DNA of 64,000 nt from Lithodes maja (GCA_037953745.1 JBAKBP010000689.1:1-64000), one strand, 5' to 3'. Counted from the first letter of the stretch, positions 41,953 to 52,111 are shown. Made by a program: numbers and translations. Notes: generated by a model from the letters alone, not told the origin.

Positions 41953-42312
41953 AAGGGGAGATGGGTAGTTTTTCTGGACACCCTTCTCCCTCATGCTTAG
42001 CCCCTTTAGTTTTCAGATTATATGACGTTCGGCCCATTAGTTTGGCAATTTTAAGATCTTTCGCCCCATTTTTGTGTCAATATTAATACTTTTCGTGTCA
42101 TTTAGGTGTCGATTTCTTCCTGACGAGCGATAGCGAGCCTGTAATTTAAAAGGAACGAAGGCATTTTTCTATCGAAACATTTATAAATATATCTTAAAGG
42201 AGGGTCTTGGGGGTGTATTTTTTGCTTGATGGAGGTATAAGGAGAAAGCTAAAAAATATATAAAACAAATATATATATAAATGCTGAAATAAATATGCCC
42301 ATCCCCCCTTAA
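41953..42312 (+). mobile_element. S-family TTAA-ended repeat, copy S2 (360 bp)
   Basis: It begins TTAAGGGGAGATGGG and ends CCCCCCTTAA. It contains the TTTAGGTGTCGATTT and GACGAGCGATAGCGAGCC blocks. No coding frame. Both termini are visible, making this the reference copy for S in the window. Confidence 0.75.
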
Positions 42313-42383
42313 TACATGCATCTTAAAGACCCCCCCCCCCCCACCTCCCACATTTTGTTCTCTTAACCATATGTTCCCGTGTT

Positions 42384-42384
<1 letters not shown>

Positions 42385-42423
<39 letters not shown>
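42385..42423 (+). repeat. Poly(T) run of 39 bases
   Basis: An uninterrupted run of T, which may be the poly(A) tail of a minus-strand retrocopy; nothing beside it supports that. Confidence 0.9.
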
Positions 42424-42425
<2 letters not shown>

Positions 42426-42682
42426 CACATATTTACTTTCGTACCTAATCTATCTATATATTGCCACCTCTCACACACTACACAGCAATTACTGGCTGGG
42501 CTAGGAACTCTCTGATATCAAGCTATAAAATCGAATAAATTGCATTGGAATATGGAATATATTATGGAATATCGGAATATATGGGGATCAAGACGTCTGG
42601 CAATTGATGGGTACATTTTCTACGTAATGGTTCTCCAATACTGAAATATCCTCATTCTTTACTTCTGCTACATGCATCTTCT

Positions 42683-43067
42683 TAAGGGAGCCCACCTCGC
42701 TTGTTTTCTCTTTCTTTCCCTCTCTCTTTGGCTTGTATCCATTCGGCCCCATTCAGCCTACTTCTTTAAGACGTTTACCCCCATCCAGGTGTCAATATTT
42801 TCCTGGTGAGCGGTAGCGAGCCAGCATATATATATTTTGGTTTTGACAGCAAGCTAAATTTTTAAATGTTTCAATAGAAAAATTTCTCCGGCAAAGCCGG
42901 ATTTCTCCATATAATGCTGGCTCGCTACCGCTCGCCAGGAAGAAATCGACACCTGGATGGGGATAAACGTCGTAAAACAGTTGGCTGAATGGGGCCAAAT
43001 GGATACAAGCCAGGGAAAGGGAGAAAAGGAGAGAAAGATAAAAATAAAAAAAACGGTGACCCTCTTT
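42683..43067 (+). mobile_element. R-family foldback repeat, copy R1
   Basis: The two arms are inverted repeats of about 170-190 bp around a short AT-rich centre near 42870. Each arm has GGCTTGTATCCATTCGGCCC, CCATCCAGGTGTC and the CCTGGCGAGCGGTAGCGAGCC core (in variants), in opposite orientation. It starts with TTAAGGGAGCCCACC; the right end, CGGTGACCCTCTT, differs from the left. No coding capacity. Confidence 0.8.
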
Positions 43068-43252
43068 GTTTTATTTTTGGCATTGTATTATATTTTTCAA
43101 GGATACCCTCACACTAAATCGCACTACTGGTCCTCTTGTGTTAAATGGGTGCCATTAGCGGGTCTTATACCGTAATGGTCCCACACTTCCTCTCGGTACC
43201 AACACTCCTCCCGGGTCTCTCTCCATTGTTTAGTTTGTCTTTACAGTGTAAT

Positions 43253-43616
43253 ACCACCACGTTTTTGTTTTCCTCTCCCCTTTTCTCTCTTTCTCTGGCT
43301 TGTATTCATTCGGCCCCATTCAGACTACTGTTTTATGACGTTTATTTCCATTTAGGTGTTGATTTTTTCCTGGCGAGCGATAACGAACCAGCATTGTACG
43401 GAGTAATCAGGCTTCGCCGGAGATATTGTTCTATCTAAAAATGTAAATATTTTGCCTGTTGTCAAAAACATGTTAAATAAAATGCTGGCTCGCTGCCGCT
43501 CGCCAGGAACAAATCGACACCTGGATGTGGATAAACGTCTGAAAACAGTAGGCTGAATGGGGCCGAATGGATACAACCCAGAGAGAGATAAAACAAAAAC
43601 GAGGTGGGCCCCCTTA
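43253..43616 (+). mobile_element. R-family foldback repeat, copy R2
   Basis: Same inverted architecture, ending GAGGTGGGCCCCCTTAA. The left end lacks the TTAAGGG terminus, so it is slightly truncated or mutated there. Confidence 0.75.
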
Positions 43617-43939
43617 ACCTCTTCTTGTGATTATTATTTCATTCTCTCTTATCAGCATACACTGCGAAAAATAGCAAATACAATCAAATAGGTGTATTTA
43701 TGTTGATCTGCCTCTGAGATTGTCCTGTGGCAGATTGTATTGCCTGTTCTGCTCACAATTGACGAGTTGCGTCTTTCATTCTATAAGGAAGTTGGAGCTG
43801 TAGACATGGATATTTAGCAGAATAACCAGCTATAATACGGTTCTAGTACATTTATGTATACATAAAACCCAATTCAACATACTATTTATCCATCAGAAAC
43901 CTACATAATTACTGTATTTGTGTTTAGTATCGATGTTTA

Positions 43940-44129
43940 CAGGCCGAACTTCGATATAGCTTGAAACTTGCAAGTGGTCAATTGAGCTGGCCCGGGTTCG
44001 ATTTCTAGGCAGGACAAGGGTTCGATTCCTTGGCAGGACAAGACGGATGGGCAGTCTCCTCATGCCCGATGCTTCTGTTCACATAGCAGTGAGTACGAAC
44101 ATGGAGTTAGTGAGTCTTTGTAACATGTC

Positions 44130-44130
<1 letters not shown>
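43940..44130 (+). mobile_element. tRNA-derived SINE
   Basis: It has an A-box-like GCAAGTGGTCAATT and two B-box sequences in a direct duplication (GGGTTCGATTTC and GGGTTCGATTCC, each followed by TAGGCAGGACAA or TTGGCAGGACAA). The tail holds GTTCACATAGCAGTGAGTA, which resembles a SINE tail I recall from decapod crustaceans. It would be transcribed by RNA polymerase III. It runs into the CTAT microsatellite. The left border is not defined. Confidence 0.6.

Positions 44131-44172
<42 letters not shown>
44131..44172 (+). repeat. (TATC)n microsatellite
   Basis: About ten CTAT units. It lies between the 3' end of the SINE on the left and the 3' end of a minus-strand LINE on the right, and probably began as a retroposon tail. 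Confidence 0.95.
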
Positions 44173-44173
<1 letters not shown>

Positions 44174-44415
44174 CTTTCCGGACGCCGTGATCGCCGAAGG
44201 GGTGGCCACGAACGAAATGCCCCCATGCACCTCTGTCCCCACTCAGTCGACGCCCCTTCTCCCATCCAGCACAGCTTTCCCTCATATACTTCTTAACTCC
44301 ATCCTTCCACCTCTCACTCAGTCTACCTCTCCCTCTCTGTCCTTCCACCTCACCCTCGTACACTCTCTTAATCATTATCTTGCTTCCCATACGTTCCACA
44401 TGGCAGATAATGTAC
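44173..44415 (-). mobile_element. Short 3' fragment of RTE-like LINE G
   Basis: The minus strand reads CHVERMGS, GQRGRGR, RWKDGVKKYM and GAWGHFVRGHPFGDHGV, matching the C terminus of the copy at 52744-53445. The tail is the neighbouring microsatellite. It is 5' truncated to the last 80 or so codons. Confidence 0.8.
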
Positions 44416-44632
44416 GGTAACCTGGATAATATATAATAGCCCCTGTGTACCAGGCTGGATAACTCACTCATCAGAGGGCGCATAGGGCGAAGATACAGAG
44501 ATAATCGTAGCATAACGCAGACTGACTTAAGCCTCCGAACTTTACTTAGATTTGTATTATTTGATACACCTGCCTGATCTTATGTAATCAATAAACTACC
44601 ATACCTGAAACCTTTACAAATACCATTATACT

Positions 44633-46631
44633 TAAGGGGGGTCTCCGGCATTTTTCATCTTTCTCTCCTTTTCTCTCTTTCCGTGGCTAGTATCCATTTG
44701 GCCCCATTCAGCTAACTGTTTTGAGACGTTAAACCCCATCCAGGTGTCGATTTTTTCCTGGCGAGTGATAGCGAGCAAGCATTGTATGGAGAAATCCGGT
44801 TTCGTCGGACACATTATTCTATCGAAAAATTTACACATTTAGCTTGCTGTAAAACAAAAATATATATGTGCTGGGTCGCTACCGCTACAGCCACGAAAAA
44901 TTTGACACCTGGATGGGGGTAAACGTCTTAAACCAGTAGGCTGAATGGGGCCGAATGGATACCCTCTCTGGGCTTAATACTAAGGTGTACAGTCCGGACG
45001 GTGTTCCTCCTGTTGTACTCAAAAACTGTGCTTCCGTGCTGACCCCCTGCCTAGGCAAACTCTTTAGTCTCTGTCTCCCCTCTAACGTCTTCCGTTCTTG
45101 CTGGAAGCTTGCTCTCATTCAACCTGTCCCAAAGAAGGGTGACCACTCTCAACCCTTCAACTATCGTCCAATTGCTCTCATCTCTTGTATCTCTAAAGCT
45201 TTTGAAACTATACTTGCTTCCAAATTTTGTAAGCATTTCTCTTCTCATATTCTGCTCTCAGATCACCAATATGGTTTCCTTAAGGGTCGCTCTACTGGTG
45301 ATCTTCTTTCATATCTTACTAACTCTTGGTCATCCAACTTTCGGGAATTCGGTGAGACTTTTTCTGTTGCACTAGACATATCGAAGACCTTCGATAGAAT
45401 CTGACACAAATCATTAATTTCCAAACTGCCCTCCTTCGGTTTCTGTCCCTCCATCTGTGCCTTTGTCTCTAATTTCCTTTCCGGCCGTTCCATAGCTGCG
45501 GTTGTGGACGGCCATCACTTACTTCCTCATCCTATCAACTCCGGTGTTCCTCAGGGTTCTGTCCTATCTCCTATTCCCTTTCTAATTTTCATGAATGATC
45601 TTCTCAAATGTACATCCAGTCCCATCCATTCATATGCAGAGGACTCTACCTTACACCACTCAATTAGTTTTCCATAACGCCCCAGCCAGCAGTCCCACAA
45701 AAGCAAACTTAATGAAGCCATAAAACACTTATCTTCTGATCTAGCTATTGTTTCCAATTGGGGTAGAGAAAACCTTGTTGCATTTAATGCTTCCAAGACT
45801 CAATTTATCCGTCTTACTACCCGTCAGGAACCTCCAGAGAACTATCCCTTATTCTTCAACAATACAAAAATCAACCCTTCATCTTCTCTCCATGTTCTCG
45901 GTGTCTCTTTTTCTTCTGCTCTCACTTGGAAGGACCATATTACCAGTCTCGCTATGGCAGCCTCCCAAAAGTTGGGTTTGCTCAACCGCCTCAAGGGGTT
46001 CTTTACCCCTGCGCAGCTTCTTTCTCTGTACAGGGGCACAGTGCGTCCTTGTATTAAGTATTGTTCACATGTGTGGGGAGGATCCTCTCACACCGCACTC
46101 ATATACAAAGTAGAAAGGAAAGCCTTTCATATCATTAACTCCCGTCCACTCACCAACTCTCTGCAATCTCTCTCTCTTCGCCGCAATGTTGCATCTCTCT
46201 CGCTATTCTATCGCTACTACAATAATCAGTGTTCCTCGAAGCTTTCCCAGTGTATACCACCTCCTCTACATAGGGTACGTAGTACCCGCCTTGCAACACA
46301 ATCCCACCCCTACTCTGTGCAACTCTCCAACCCAAGAGTGAAACACTATTCTCAGACTTTCTTCTATTCAACTGCTGAGCTCTGGAACTCTCTCCCAGAA
46401 TCAGTCTTTCCCTCTTCCTATGACTTAAATTGCTTCAAACTCCGTGTGTCCATGCATTTTAGCTCGAATGTCCCTTGATTTTGTCCCTGTCACTCTTTGA
46501 ACTCTGGGGGAGGCACTCGCTGCAGGCAGTTATGCCTTTTGTCTCCCTCATTCACATAGAAAAAAACAAAAAAACAAAACAAAGAGAGAGGGAGAGACAG
46601 AGAAAAAAAAAAGCGAGGTGGGCTCCCTTAA
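44633..46631 (+). mobile_element. R-family foldback repeat, copy R3, split by LINE E
   Basis: The left part is 44633-44962, from TTAAGGGGGG through both core motifs to GCCGAATGGATAC. The right part is about 46583-46631, from AAAGAGAGAGGG to GAGGTGGGCTCCCTTAA. In the intact copy R4 these two parts are contiguous apart from a few bases. LINE E lies between and is therefore younger. Confidence 0.75.
44963..46582 (+). pseudogene. Jockey-like LINE E, RT fragment with several disablements
   Basis: 5'-truncated within the RT domain. Frames show DGVPPVVLKNCA, PVPKKGDHSQPFNYRPIALIS, QYGFLKGRSTGDLL and LDISKTFDRI. The frame then hits a TGA where a tryptophan is expected, then GVPQGSVLSP and SYAEDSTLH, where the usual YADD is YAED, then another stop. 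The last part (45954-46478) is open: LNRLKGFFTPAQLLSLYRG, VRPCIKYCSHVWGG, AELWNSLPESV, ending SSNVP. A 3' UTR and an A-rich AAAAACAAAAAAAC tail follow. Role when intact: reverse transcription at the target site. This copy is dead. Jockey/CR1-group placement is by motif memory. Confidence 0.85.
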
Positions 46632-46837
46632 CCCCTTCAGCACGATGACTCCTTGTTACCTTTGATTCTGGCTAAAATTAAACGATTTCATGTAGTTTAA
46701 GAAGGACCTGTGTAATTGAGAGAGTATAATTGAGAACGTCTTTACCCCTTTGAGTCCTAGAAGTAGATAATAAGGTAATGCAAATCGGCTGTTGGTAACC
46801 AGAATATGATGACAAGTACGCCATCGTGCTGAAGGGG

Positions 46838-47232
46838 TTAAGGGGGTTCACCGTTTTTGTTTTTATCTTTTTCTCCTTTTCTCTCTTTCCCTGGCTTGTA
46901 TCCATTCGGACCCATTCAAGCAACTGTTTTAAGACGTTTATCTCCATCAAGGTGTTGATTTCTTCCTGGCGAGCGATAGCGAGCCAGCATTGTATGGAGA
47001 AATCCGGCTTCGCCGAAGACATTTTTCTATCGAAAAATGTACAAATTTAGCTTGCTGTAAACAAACATATATATATACCCGGTATATATGCTGGCTCGCT
47101 ACCGCTCGCCAGAAAAATATTGACACCTGGATGGGGGTAAACGTCTTAAAACAGTAGGCTGAATGGGGCCGAATGGATACAAGCCAAAGAGAGAGAGAGG
47201 GAAAGAGAAAAAAAGCGAGGTGGGTTCCCTTA
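46838..47232 (+). mobile_element. R-family foldback repeat, copy R4
   Basis: It starts TTAAGGGGGTTCACC and ends GGTGGGTTCCCTTAA, so TTAA lies at both ends. The arms hold CTGGCGAGCGATAGCGAGCC (left) and its inverted GGCTCGCTACCGCTCGCCAG (right), around an AT-rich centre. This is the best complete copy. Confidence 0.82.
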
Positions 47233-47327
47233 ACTACAAATAATGTACACGCTTTAATTAATCCTGCTATGCCTTCTTGAAACCCATACTTCCTTACAGA
47301 TCAAGCCTATCTAATAACTCACAACTA

Positions 47328-47522
47328 TACTCTGTTTCTTTTCAGGTAAATTGAATGCCTTAGAAGCTTATTTAATGGAAACATATGAAACTACTGTCTC
47401 TGCATCATATCAAGCCCAAGTATATATAATTAGCACCATCTGTTCCTGCAAAATCTTCAAAATAACTGAGAAATCTTGGGGGGAACTTTGCAATTTACCG
47501 CCAGTTGAAAAGAAACCGAGTA
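47328..47522 (+). repeat. Exon-like duplicated segment, copy 1
   Basis: It begins with a splice-acceptor-like TCTGTTTCTTTTCAG followed by an open stretch reading KLNALEAYLMETYETTVSAS. A diverged copy lies at 63425-63632, where homology extends beyond the open part to CAATTTACCGCCAGTTGAAA. The function is unknown; it could be an exon relic carried in a repeat, or coincidence of an intergenic repeat. Confidence 0.5.
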
Positions 47523-47544
47523 TAGTATCTTTAATTCGTATTTC

Positions 47545-47830
47545 TAGTCCCCTTTCTCCCTCGTGTTTAGTCTCATTATTGTTTTAGATTTTTAGACGTT
47601 CGGCCCATTTGTTTGGCGATTTTAAGACTTTTCATCCCATTTCGTTATAAATGTTAAGACCTATCGTGCCATTAAGTGTCCTGGCGAGCGATAGCGAGCC
47701 TGTAATTGTAAGAGGAACCGGCCTTCGGCCGGGAAATTTTTCTACTGAAAAATGTACAAATGTATCTTGAGGGGGGGTCTAAGGGATGTTTTTTTTAAGT
47801 TTGAGGGATGTCTAGCAAGGAAACTAAGAA
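47545..47830 (+). mobile_element. S-family repeat, copy S3 (termini unclear)
   Basis: It shares CCCTCGTGTTTAG, GACGTTCGGCCCATT, CCTGGCGAGCGATAGCGAGCC, the CCGGCCTTCGGCCGG hairpin and the GTCTAGCAAGGAAACTAA tail with other S copies. Neither end has a clear TTAA. Confidence 0.65.
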
Positions 47831-47942
47831 TTTATGAATGAATGAATTTATAGGCCAAAAAAGCCGTCAGTTTCCCATAACTGTCCTTTTCTGGTGTACC
47901 TTGGCAGTCTATCACGCCGCCGCTGTTCCTCCTCCTCCTGCA

Positions 47943-48277
47943 CTTAAGAGGAGATTTACACTCCAGGGGTCTTTGTTCCTCACCCCTTTCTCCCTTATGT
48001 TCAGCCCCGTTACTGTTGATGGTTTAAGACGGTCGCCCCATTAGTTTGGCGATTTTAAGAAATTTCGCCCCATTTATGTCAATCTTATAACGCCGTGCCA
48101 TTTAGGTGTTGACTTTGTTCATGGCTAGCGATAGCGAGCCTGTAATTTAAGAGGAACCGGCCTTCAGCCTTGACATTCTCTACCGAAAAATGTACACATT
48201 TATCTTGTAAGGGGATGTACGGGGTGTAATTTTAAACTTGATGGAAGTCTAGGGAACAAACTAAAACCTCCCCTTAA
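47943..48277 (+). mobile_element. S-family TTAA-ended repeat, copy S4
   Basis: It starts CTTAAGAGGAGA and ends CTCCCCTTAA. The core reads GGCTAGCGATAGCGAGCC. It is about 335 bp and non-coding. Confidence 0.72.
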
Positions 48278-48342
48278 TGCTTCTCCTCTGTGTGTCGTAA
48301 TATAAGGTTCACAGCCTTCCTCTTAAAACACACCTTTTAAAA

Positions 48343-48419
48343 ACTATCCTCTCTCTCTCTCTCTCTGTCTCTCTCTTTATCTCTCTCTCTCTCTTTATCT
48401 CTCTCTCTCTCTCTCTCTC

Positions 48420-48420
<1 letters not shown>
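48343..48420 (+). repeat. (CT)n microsatellite
   Basis: An interrupted CT repeat. CT repeats also occur on the far side of the adjacent LINE fragment (49014-49033). Confidence 0.95.
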
Positions 48421-48454
<34 letters not shown>

Positions 48455-49014
48455 CCCTAAGCTGCCTGGCCGAACAGCCCCGAGTCCCTGAGGAAGGCCA
48501 TGGCCACGATCGGGCTTTCCCACAGAGCTCTCATTGAGTGTAGATTGTGTTGTTGGCGTAAGTGGTTGTGTGAAATGCAGTCTTCTATGATGTGTTTAAT
48601 GATATGGGGTGCTGTGTTACATCCCGGGCAGGTGTCGACAACGGAGTCATCCAGTCTCTTCTGATAGCTCAGGAGAGCTGGATGGTGTCCGCATCTCAGC
48701 CTGGCCAGGTGGACTCTGTCCTCGCGAGGAAGGGAGGATTCGGAAGGATGGATTTCGGGAGGTCGTGCTTGCAGCTGCGTGTTGTCTGTGAGTGAGTGGA
48801 TGGATCGGCGAGAGATATGAGTATGGATGTGCTTCTGGAAGTTGGTTCGGGGTGGGCAGGGAGGGAGAGAGGACAATAATTGCGTGTGACACCGTGTGCT
48901 GGGTGTTGTTTTGATATTTCTTGGTGTCTGTGGGTGTGTTGCCATGTAGTTTAGTGGGTGGTCCTGGTTCGTGGAGGCTGCTGCCAGGAATTGAGTGCCT
49001 CTCATGTCCAGATC
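48421..49014 (-). mobile_element. 5'-truncated LINE with (AAC)n tail, copy 2
   Basis: The minus strand reads LDMRGTQFLAAASTNQDHPL to LFGQAA, nearly identical to 2629-3178, then an (AAC)n tail of about 33 bases. It is shorter at its 5' end than the first copy. It is flanked on both sides by CT repeats, which look like a target duplication inside a microsatellite. Confidence 0.85.
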
Positions 49015-49094
49015 TCTCTCTCTCTCTCTCTTCCTTAGTTTAGTGATTGTTTTCTTCTTTTTCATTCTTTTTCATATCAAAGTTACGTTTATTG

Positions 49095-49441
49095 TTAAGG
49101 GGAGGTTTTATTTGTCTGGACCCCTTTTCCCTTATGTTTAGCCCCATTGGTTTGGGGATTTTAAGACCTTTTGTGCTATTTAGGTGTCGATTTTTTTCCT
49201 GGCGAGCCTGTAATTTAGGAGGAATCGGCCTTTGGTCAAGACATATTGTTCTGCTGAAAAATGTGCACATTTATCTCGAATGGGGGGGGGGGGGGGGCTG
49301 GTTTATATATATTTTTATTTATTTATTTATTATTATTTGTTTTTAAACTTGATGGAGGTCTTGCGAGGACACCGAAAACATGATAAATATAGAATGAAGT
49401 AAATGAACAAACACATGCAAATACATACACATCTCGCCTTA
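49095..49441 (+). mobile_element. S-family TTAA-ended repeat, copy S5
   Basis: It runs from TTAAGGGGAGG to CGCCTTAA. The core is reduced to CCTGGCGAGCC, having lost the middle of the motif. It ends exactly where R5 begins, sharing the TTAA at 49438-49441. Confidence 0.72.
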
Positions 49442-49822
49442 AGGGAGCCCACCTCGCTTTTTTTTTTCTTTCTCTCCCTCTCTCTTTGGCTTGTATCCAT
49501 TCGGCCCCATTCAGCCTACTGTTTTAAGACGTTTACCCCCATCCAGGTGTCAATATTTTCCTGGCGAGCGGTAGCGAGCCAGCATATATATATTTTTGTT
49601 TTCACAGCAACCTAAATTTTGTACATTTTTCGATAGAAAAAATTCTCCCGAAACCGGATTTGTCCATACAATGCTGGCTCGCTATCGTTCACCAGGAGGA
49701 AATCGACACCTGGATGGAGATAAACGTCTTAAAACAGTTGGCTGAATGGGGCCGAATGGATACAAGCCAGGGAAAGAGAGAAAAGGAGAGAAAGATAAAA
49801 CAAAAAAACGGTGACCCCCCGT
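49438..49822 (+). mobile_element. R-family foldback repeat, copy R5
   Basis: It begins TTAAGGGAGCCCACC and ends AACGGTGACCCCCC. Both arms and both inverted core motifs are present. Its two ends are of different type, as in R1. Confidence 0.8.
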
Positions 49823-50485
49823 AAGTGCCTCTCAATAGTGGCAAACCAAACTGTAGAAGTTCAGGCAATACTGTGTTTTACCGTGACGCTCACTTTTGTT
49901 TATATACCATTCATTGGGTAATCCCCATGAGTTATCCAGCCTAGTACAGTCGGCCAAATAAGTGATTTCGTGGCACCAAGTATATTTCGATCAATAATTG
50001 GTATCAGTACTATCTAAGCATTACTTCATCGTTTCGAGTGAGATATACAAACATGTTCCTATCTTTACACACCCAATTCAACATCTGACAGACATTAATG
50101 CAGCATACAGGGAGCAAAACGTAATGACAGCGGCGACTCGAGTTAATTGGCCAACTGTACACAAGGGCTATTACTGCATTATCCAGGTTATGTAATTAAG
50201 TAACGCCCCTTTCTTAACATTAATCATCAATTACAAACCCAATGTACTTGAATAAACTAATGAAAGCATATGGCCCTCCCGGGATTCGAACTCGGGACAC
50301 CACACCCAGAACATAAGCATCTAATTACAGTTTACGTCCTCAAAAAGGTCTCTATAAACGTCTACTAATCCCAAGTTCCTTTTTACTGGTAGGTAAGCAG
50401 GGGCATCGTATGTGAGGAGGTCGCCCTTTTATCTCGTTCTGCTTGGGGATCGACCTCGATTTCTCTCTGTTATGAGTCAAGCGTC
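49823..50485 (+). other. Spacer with a diverged repeat and a tRNA-like B box
   Basis: No gene. Segments here (GAGTTATCCAGCCTAGTACA near 49930, GCATTATCCAGGTTATG near 50170) recur inverted at about 44405-44470, so part of this is a dispersed repeat. On the minus strand, 50275-50305 reads TCCCGAGTTCGAATCCCGGG, a good tRNA T-arm/B box; I found no A box or full cloverleaf, so it is probably a SINE or tRNA remnant. Confidence 0.45.
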
Positions 50486-50833
50486 TTAAGAGAGGTCACC
50501 TGCTTTTTTCTCTTTCTTGGTTGTATCCATTCGGTCCTATTCAGACTACTGTTTTAAGACATTTATCCCCATCCAGTTGTCGATTTTTTTCCTGGCAAGC
50601 GATTGCGAGCCAGTATTTTATGACGAAATCCGGCTTCGCCGGATACATTCTTCTATCGAAAAATATACAAATTTAGCCAGCTGTCTAACACATAATCCAA
50701 AATATGGTGGCTCACTGTCGCTCGCCAGGTTTAATCAACACATGGATGGGGATAAACTTCTTAAAACAGGTGGCTGGATGGGGCCGAATGGATACAACCC
50801 AGAGAGAGAAAAAAGCAGGCCACCTACCTTTAC
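50486..50833 (+). mobile_element. R-family foldback repeat, copy R6 (diverged)
   Basis: It runs from CTTAAGAGAGGTCACC to GGCCACCTACCTTTA. The arms carry CCTGGCAAGCGATTGCGAGCC and inverted GGCTCACTGTCGCTCGCCAGG, and the centre has ATCCGGCTTCGCCGGAT. Confidence 0.75.
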
Positions 50834-51159
50834 CAAAAAGTAATCAATCTCTTCCAGTCTTACTTTTCCTTGCATGCATCTTACAAATCTCTCCTTTTGC
50901 TCTTACTTCTCATTCTACTAACTTTTCTTATTCATCTACTCCTTCGATCCCTCTTCCATTATGTGTACCACTTGAATCTATATAAGCCTAATTTAATAAT
51001 AATAATAATAATTAAAGTTGCAAGCAACGTTGTCCGGGGTTCGACGGTTTTGCAAGCAGGGTATTGTGTTGGATACAAATGCTGTGTCACAGATATCAAA
51101 AGATCATGTAACTTATCGGGCATGGAGAAACTACAGAAGGAGCAGATTGTGCAAACAAA

Positions 51160-51601
51160 CAAGAGCGAGAGAGGGAGAGATTGGCTGTAAAAGGGATCTG
51201 CCTCTATCCGTTTAGTAACAGAGTTGTAGATATGTGGAATAGGCTACCGAGTGCTATAATGGGATCAAGAACAATAGAGCTTCAACTTGAAATTAGATAG
51301 AACAAGATGGGTTGGGTGTGAAAGGGATCTGCCATGTGTAGGTCAATCGGCTCTGGAGACTCCCGTTTTCTTATTTTTTTTATTTTCTCATTTGTGAAGG
51401 AGACAGAGGGAGTATGGCGAGAGAATAGGATGTCGTAAATGTAAGGCAGATAGCGATAAATATGAGAGAGAGAGAGAGCGCGGGATGGGTTGGGTGTGAA
51501 AGGGATCTGACATGTGTGGGCCAATCGGTTCTCTGCAGACTCCGGTTTTCTTATGTTCTCATTTGTGTGAGAGAGAGAGAGAGACTAGGATGTCATAAAT
51601 G
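51160..51601 (+). mobile_element. LINE 3'-end repeats (family Q), left block
   Basis: It contains GTAACAGAGTTGTAGATATG and GGAATAGGCTACC, which translate to NRVVDMWNRLPS, a common C-terminal motif of CR1/jockey-type LINEs. Reiterated GGGTGTGAAAGGGATCTG and CTCTGCAGACTCC... units follow. It is interrupted at 51601 by the TA element, and the same family resumes at 57566. Confidence 0.65.
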
Positions 51602-51806
51602 TACCGTAAAATGGGGTAACTTCGGACATTTTTCGATGTTTTTTAACAATTGCTCCTGAGTGTAAACACATTATAGAGATTTAACTAGGTCAAGTGATGT
51701 ATGGTGATAGTGCGCCATAATCCAGGAAGCCTCCTAAAATTATCCCCCATAATAAGAGAGCTATCCTTATCCTAAATGATGTCCAAAGTTTGCTTGAAAA
51801 GTTGAA

Positions 51807-51979
51807 AACTTCGGACATATATGGATAACTTCGGACATATATGGATAACTTCGGACATATATGGATAACTTCGGACATATATGGATAACTTCGGACATAT
51901 ATGGATAACTTCGGACATATATGGATAACTTCGGACATATATGGATAACTTCGGACATGTATGGATAACTTCGGACATA
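51807..51979 (+). repeat. 20-bp iteron array, nine units, in element N
   Basis: The unit AACTTCGGACATATATGGAT occurs nine times almost without change; the eighth has GTATGG and the ninth diverges at its end. Two looser copies follow at about 52021 and 52042. Each unit includes the terminal motif, so these are candidate transposase binding sites. The open frames seen on the minus strand are repeat translations. Confidence 0.93.
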
Positions 51980-52111
51980 GGTGATTTCTTATGGAAAATT
52001 ATTGTCAAGAAAGCTGGGCTAACTCCGGACAAACGGAGGAGAACTTCGGACGTACGTTCGTGGCCTTATTTCATTCATTTTTCGGCTCCTACTATTTTAT
52101 ATGAATATTTT

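Noticed and set aside
50275..50305. Possible tRNA gene on the minus strand
   Set aside because: Only a T-arm/B box is convincing; I could not fold an acceptor stem, D arm and anticodon arm around it.
51690..52032. Overlapping minus-strand frames with repeated SEVIHICPKLSIYVR
   Set aside because: They are translations of the 20-bp iterons in three frames.
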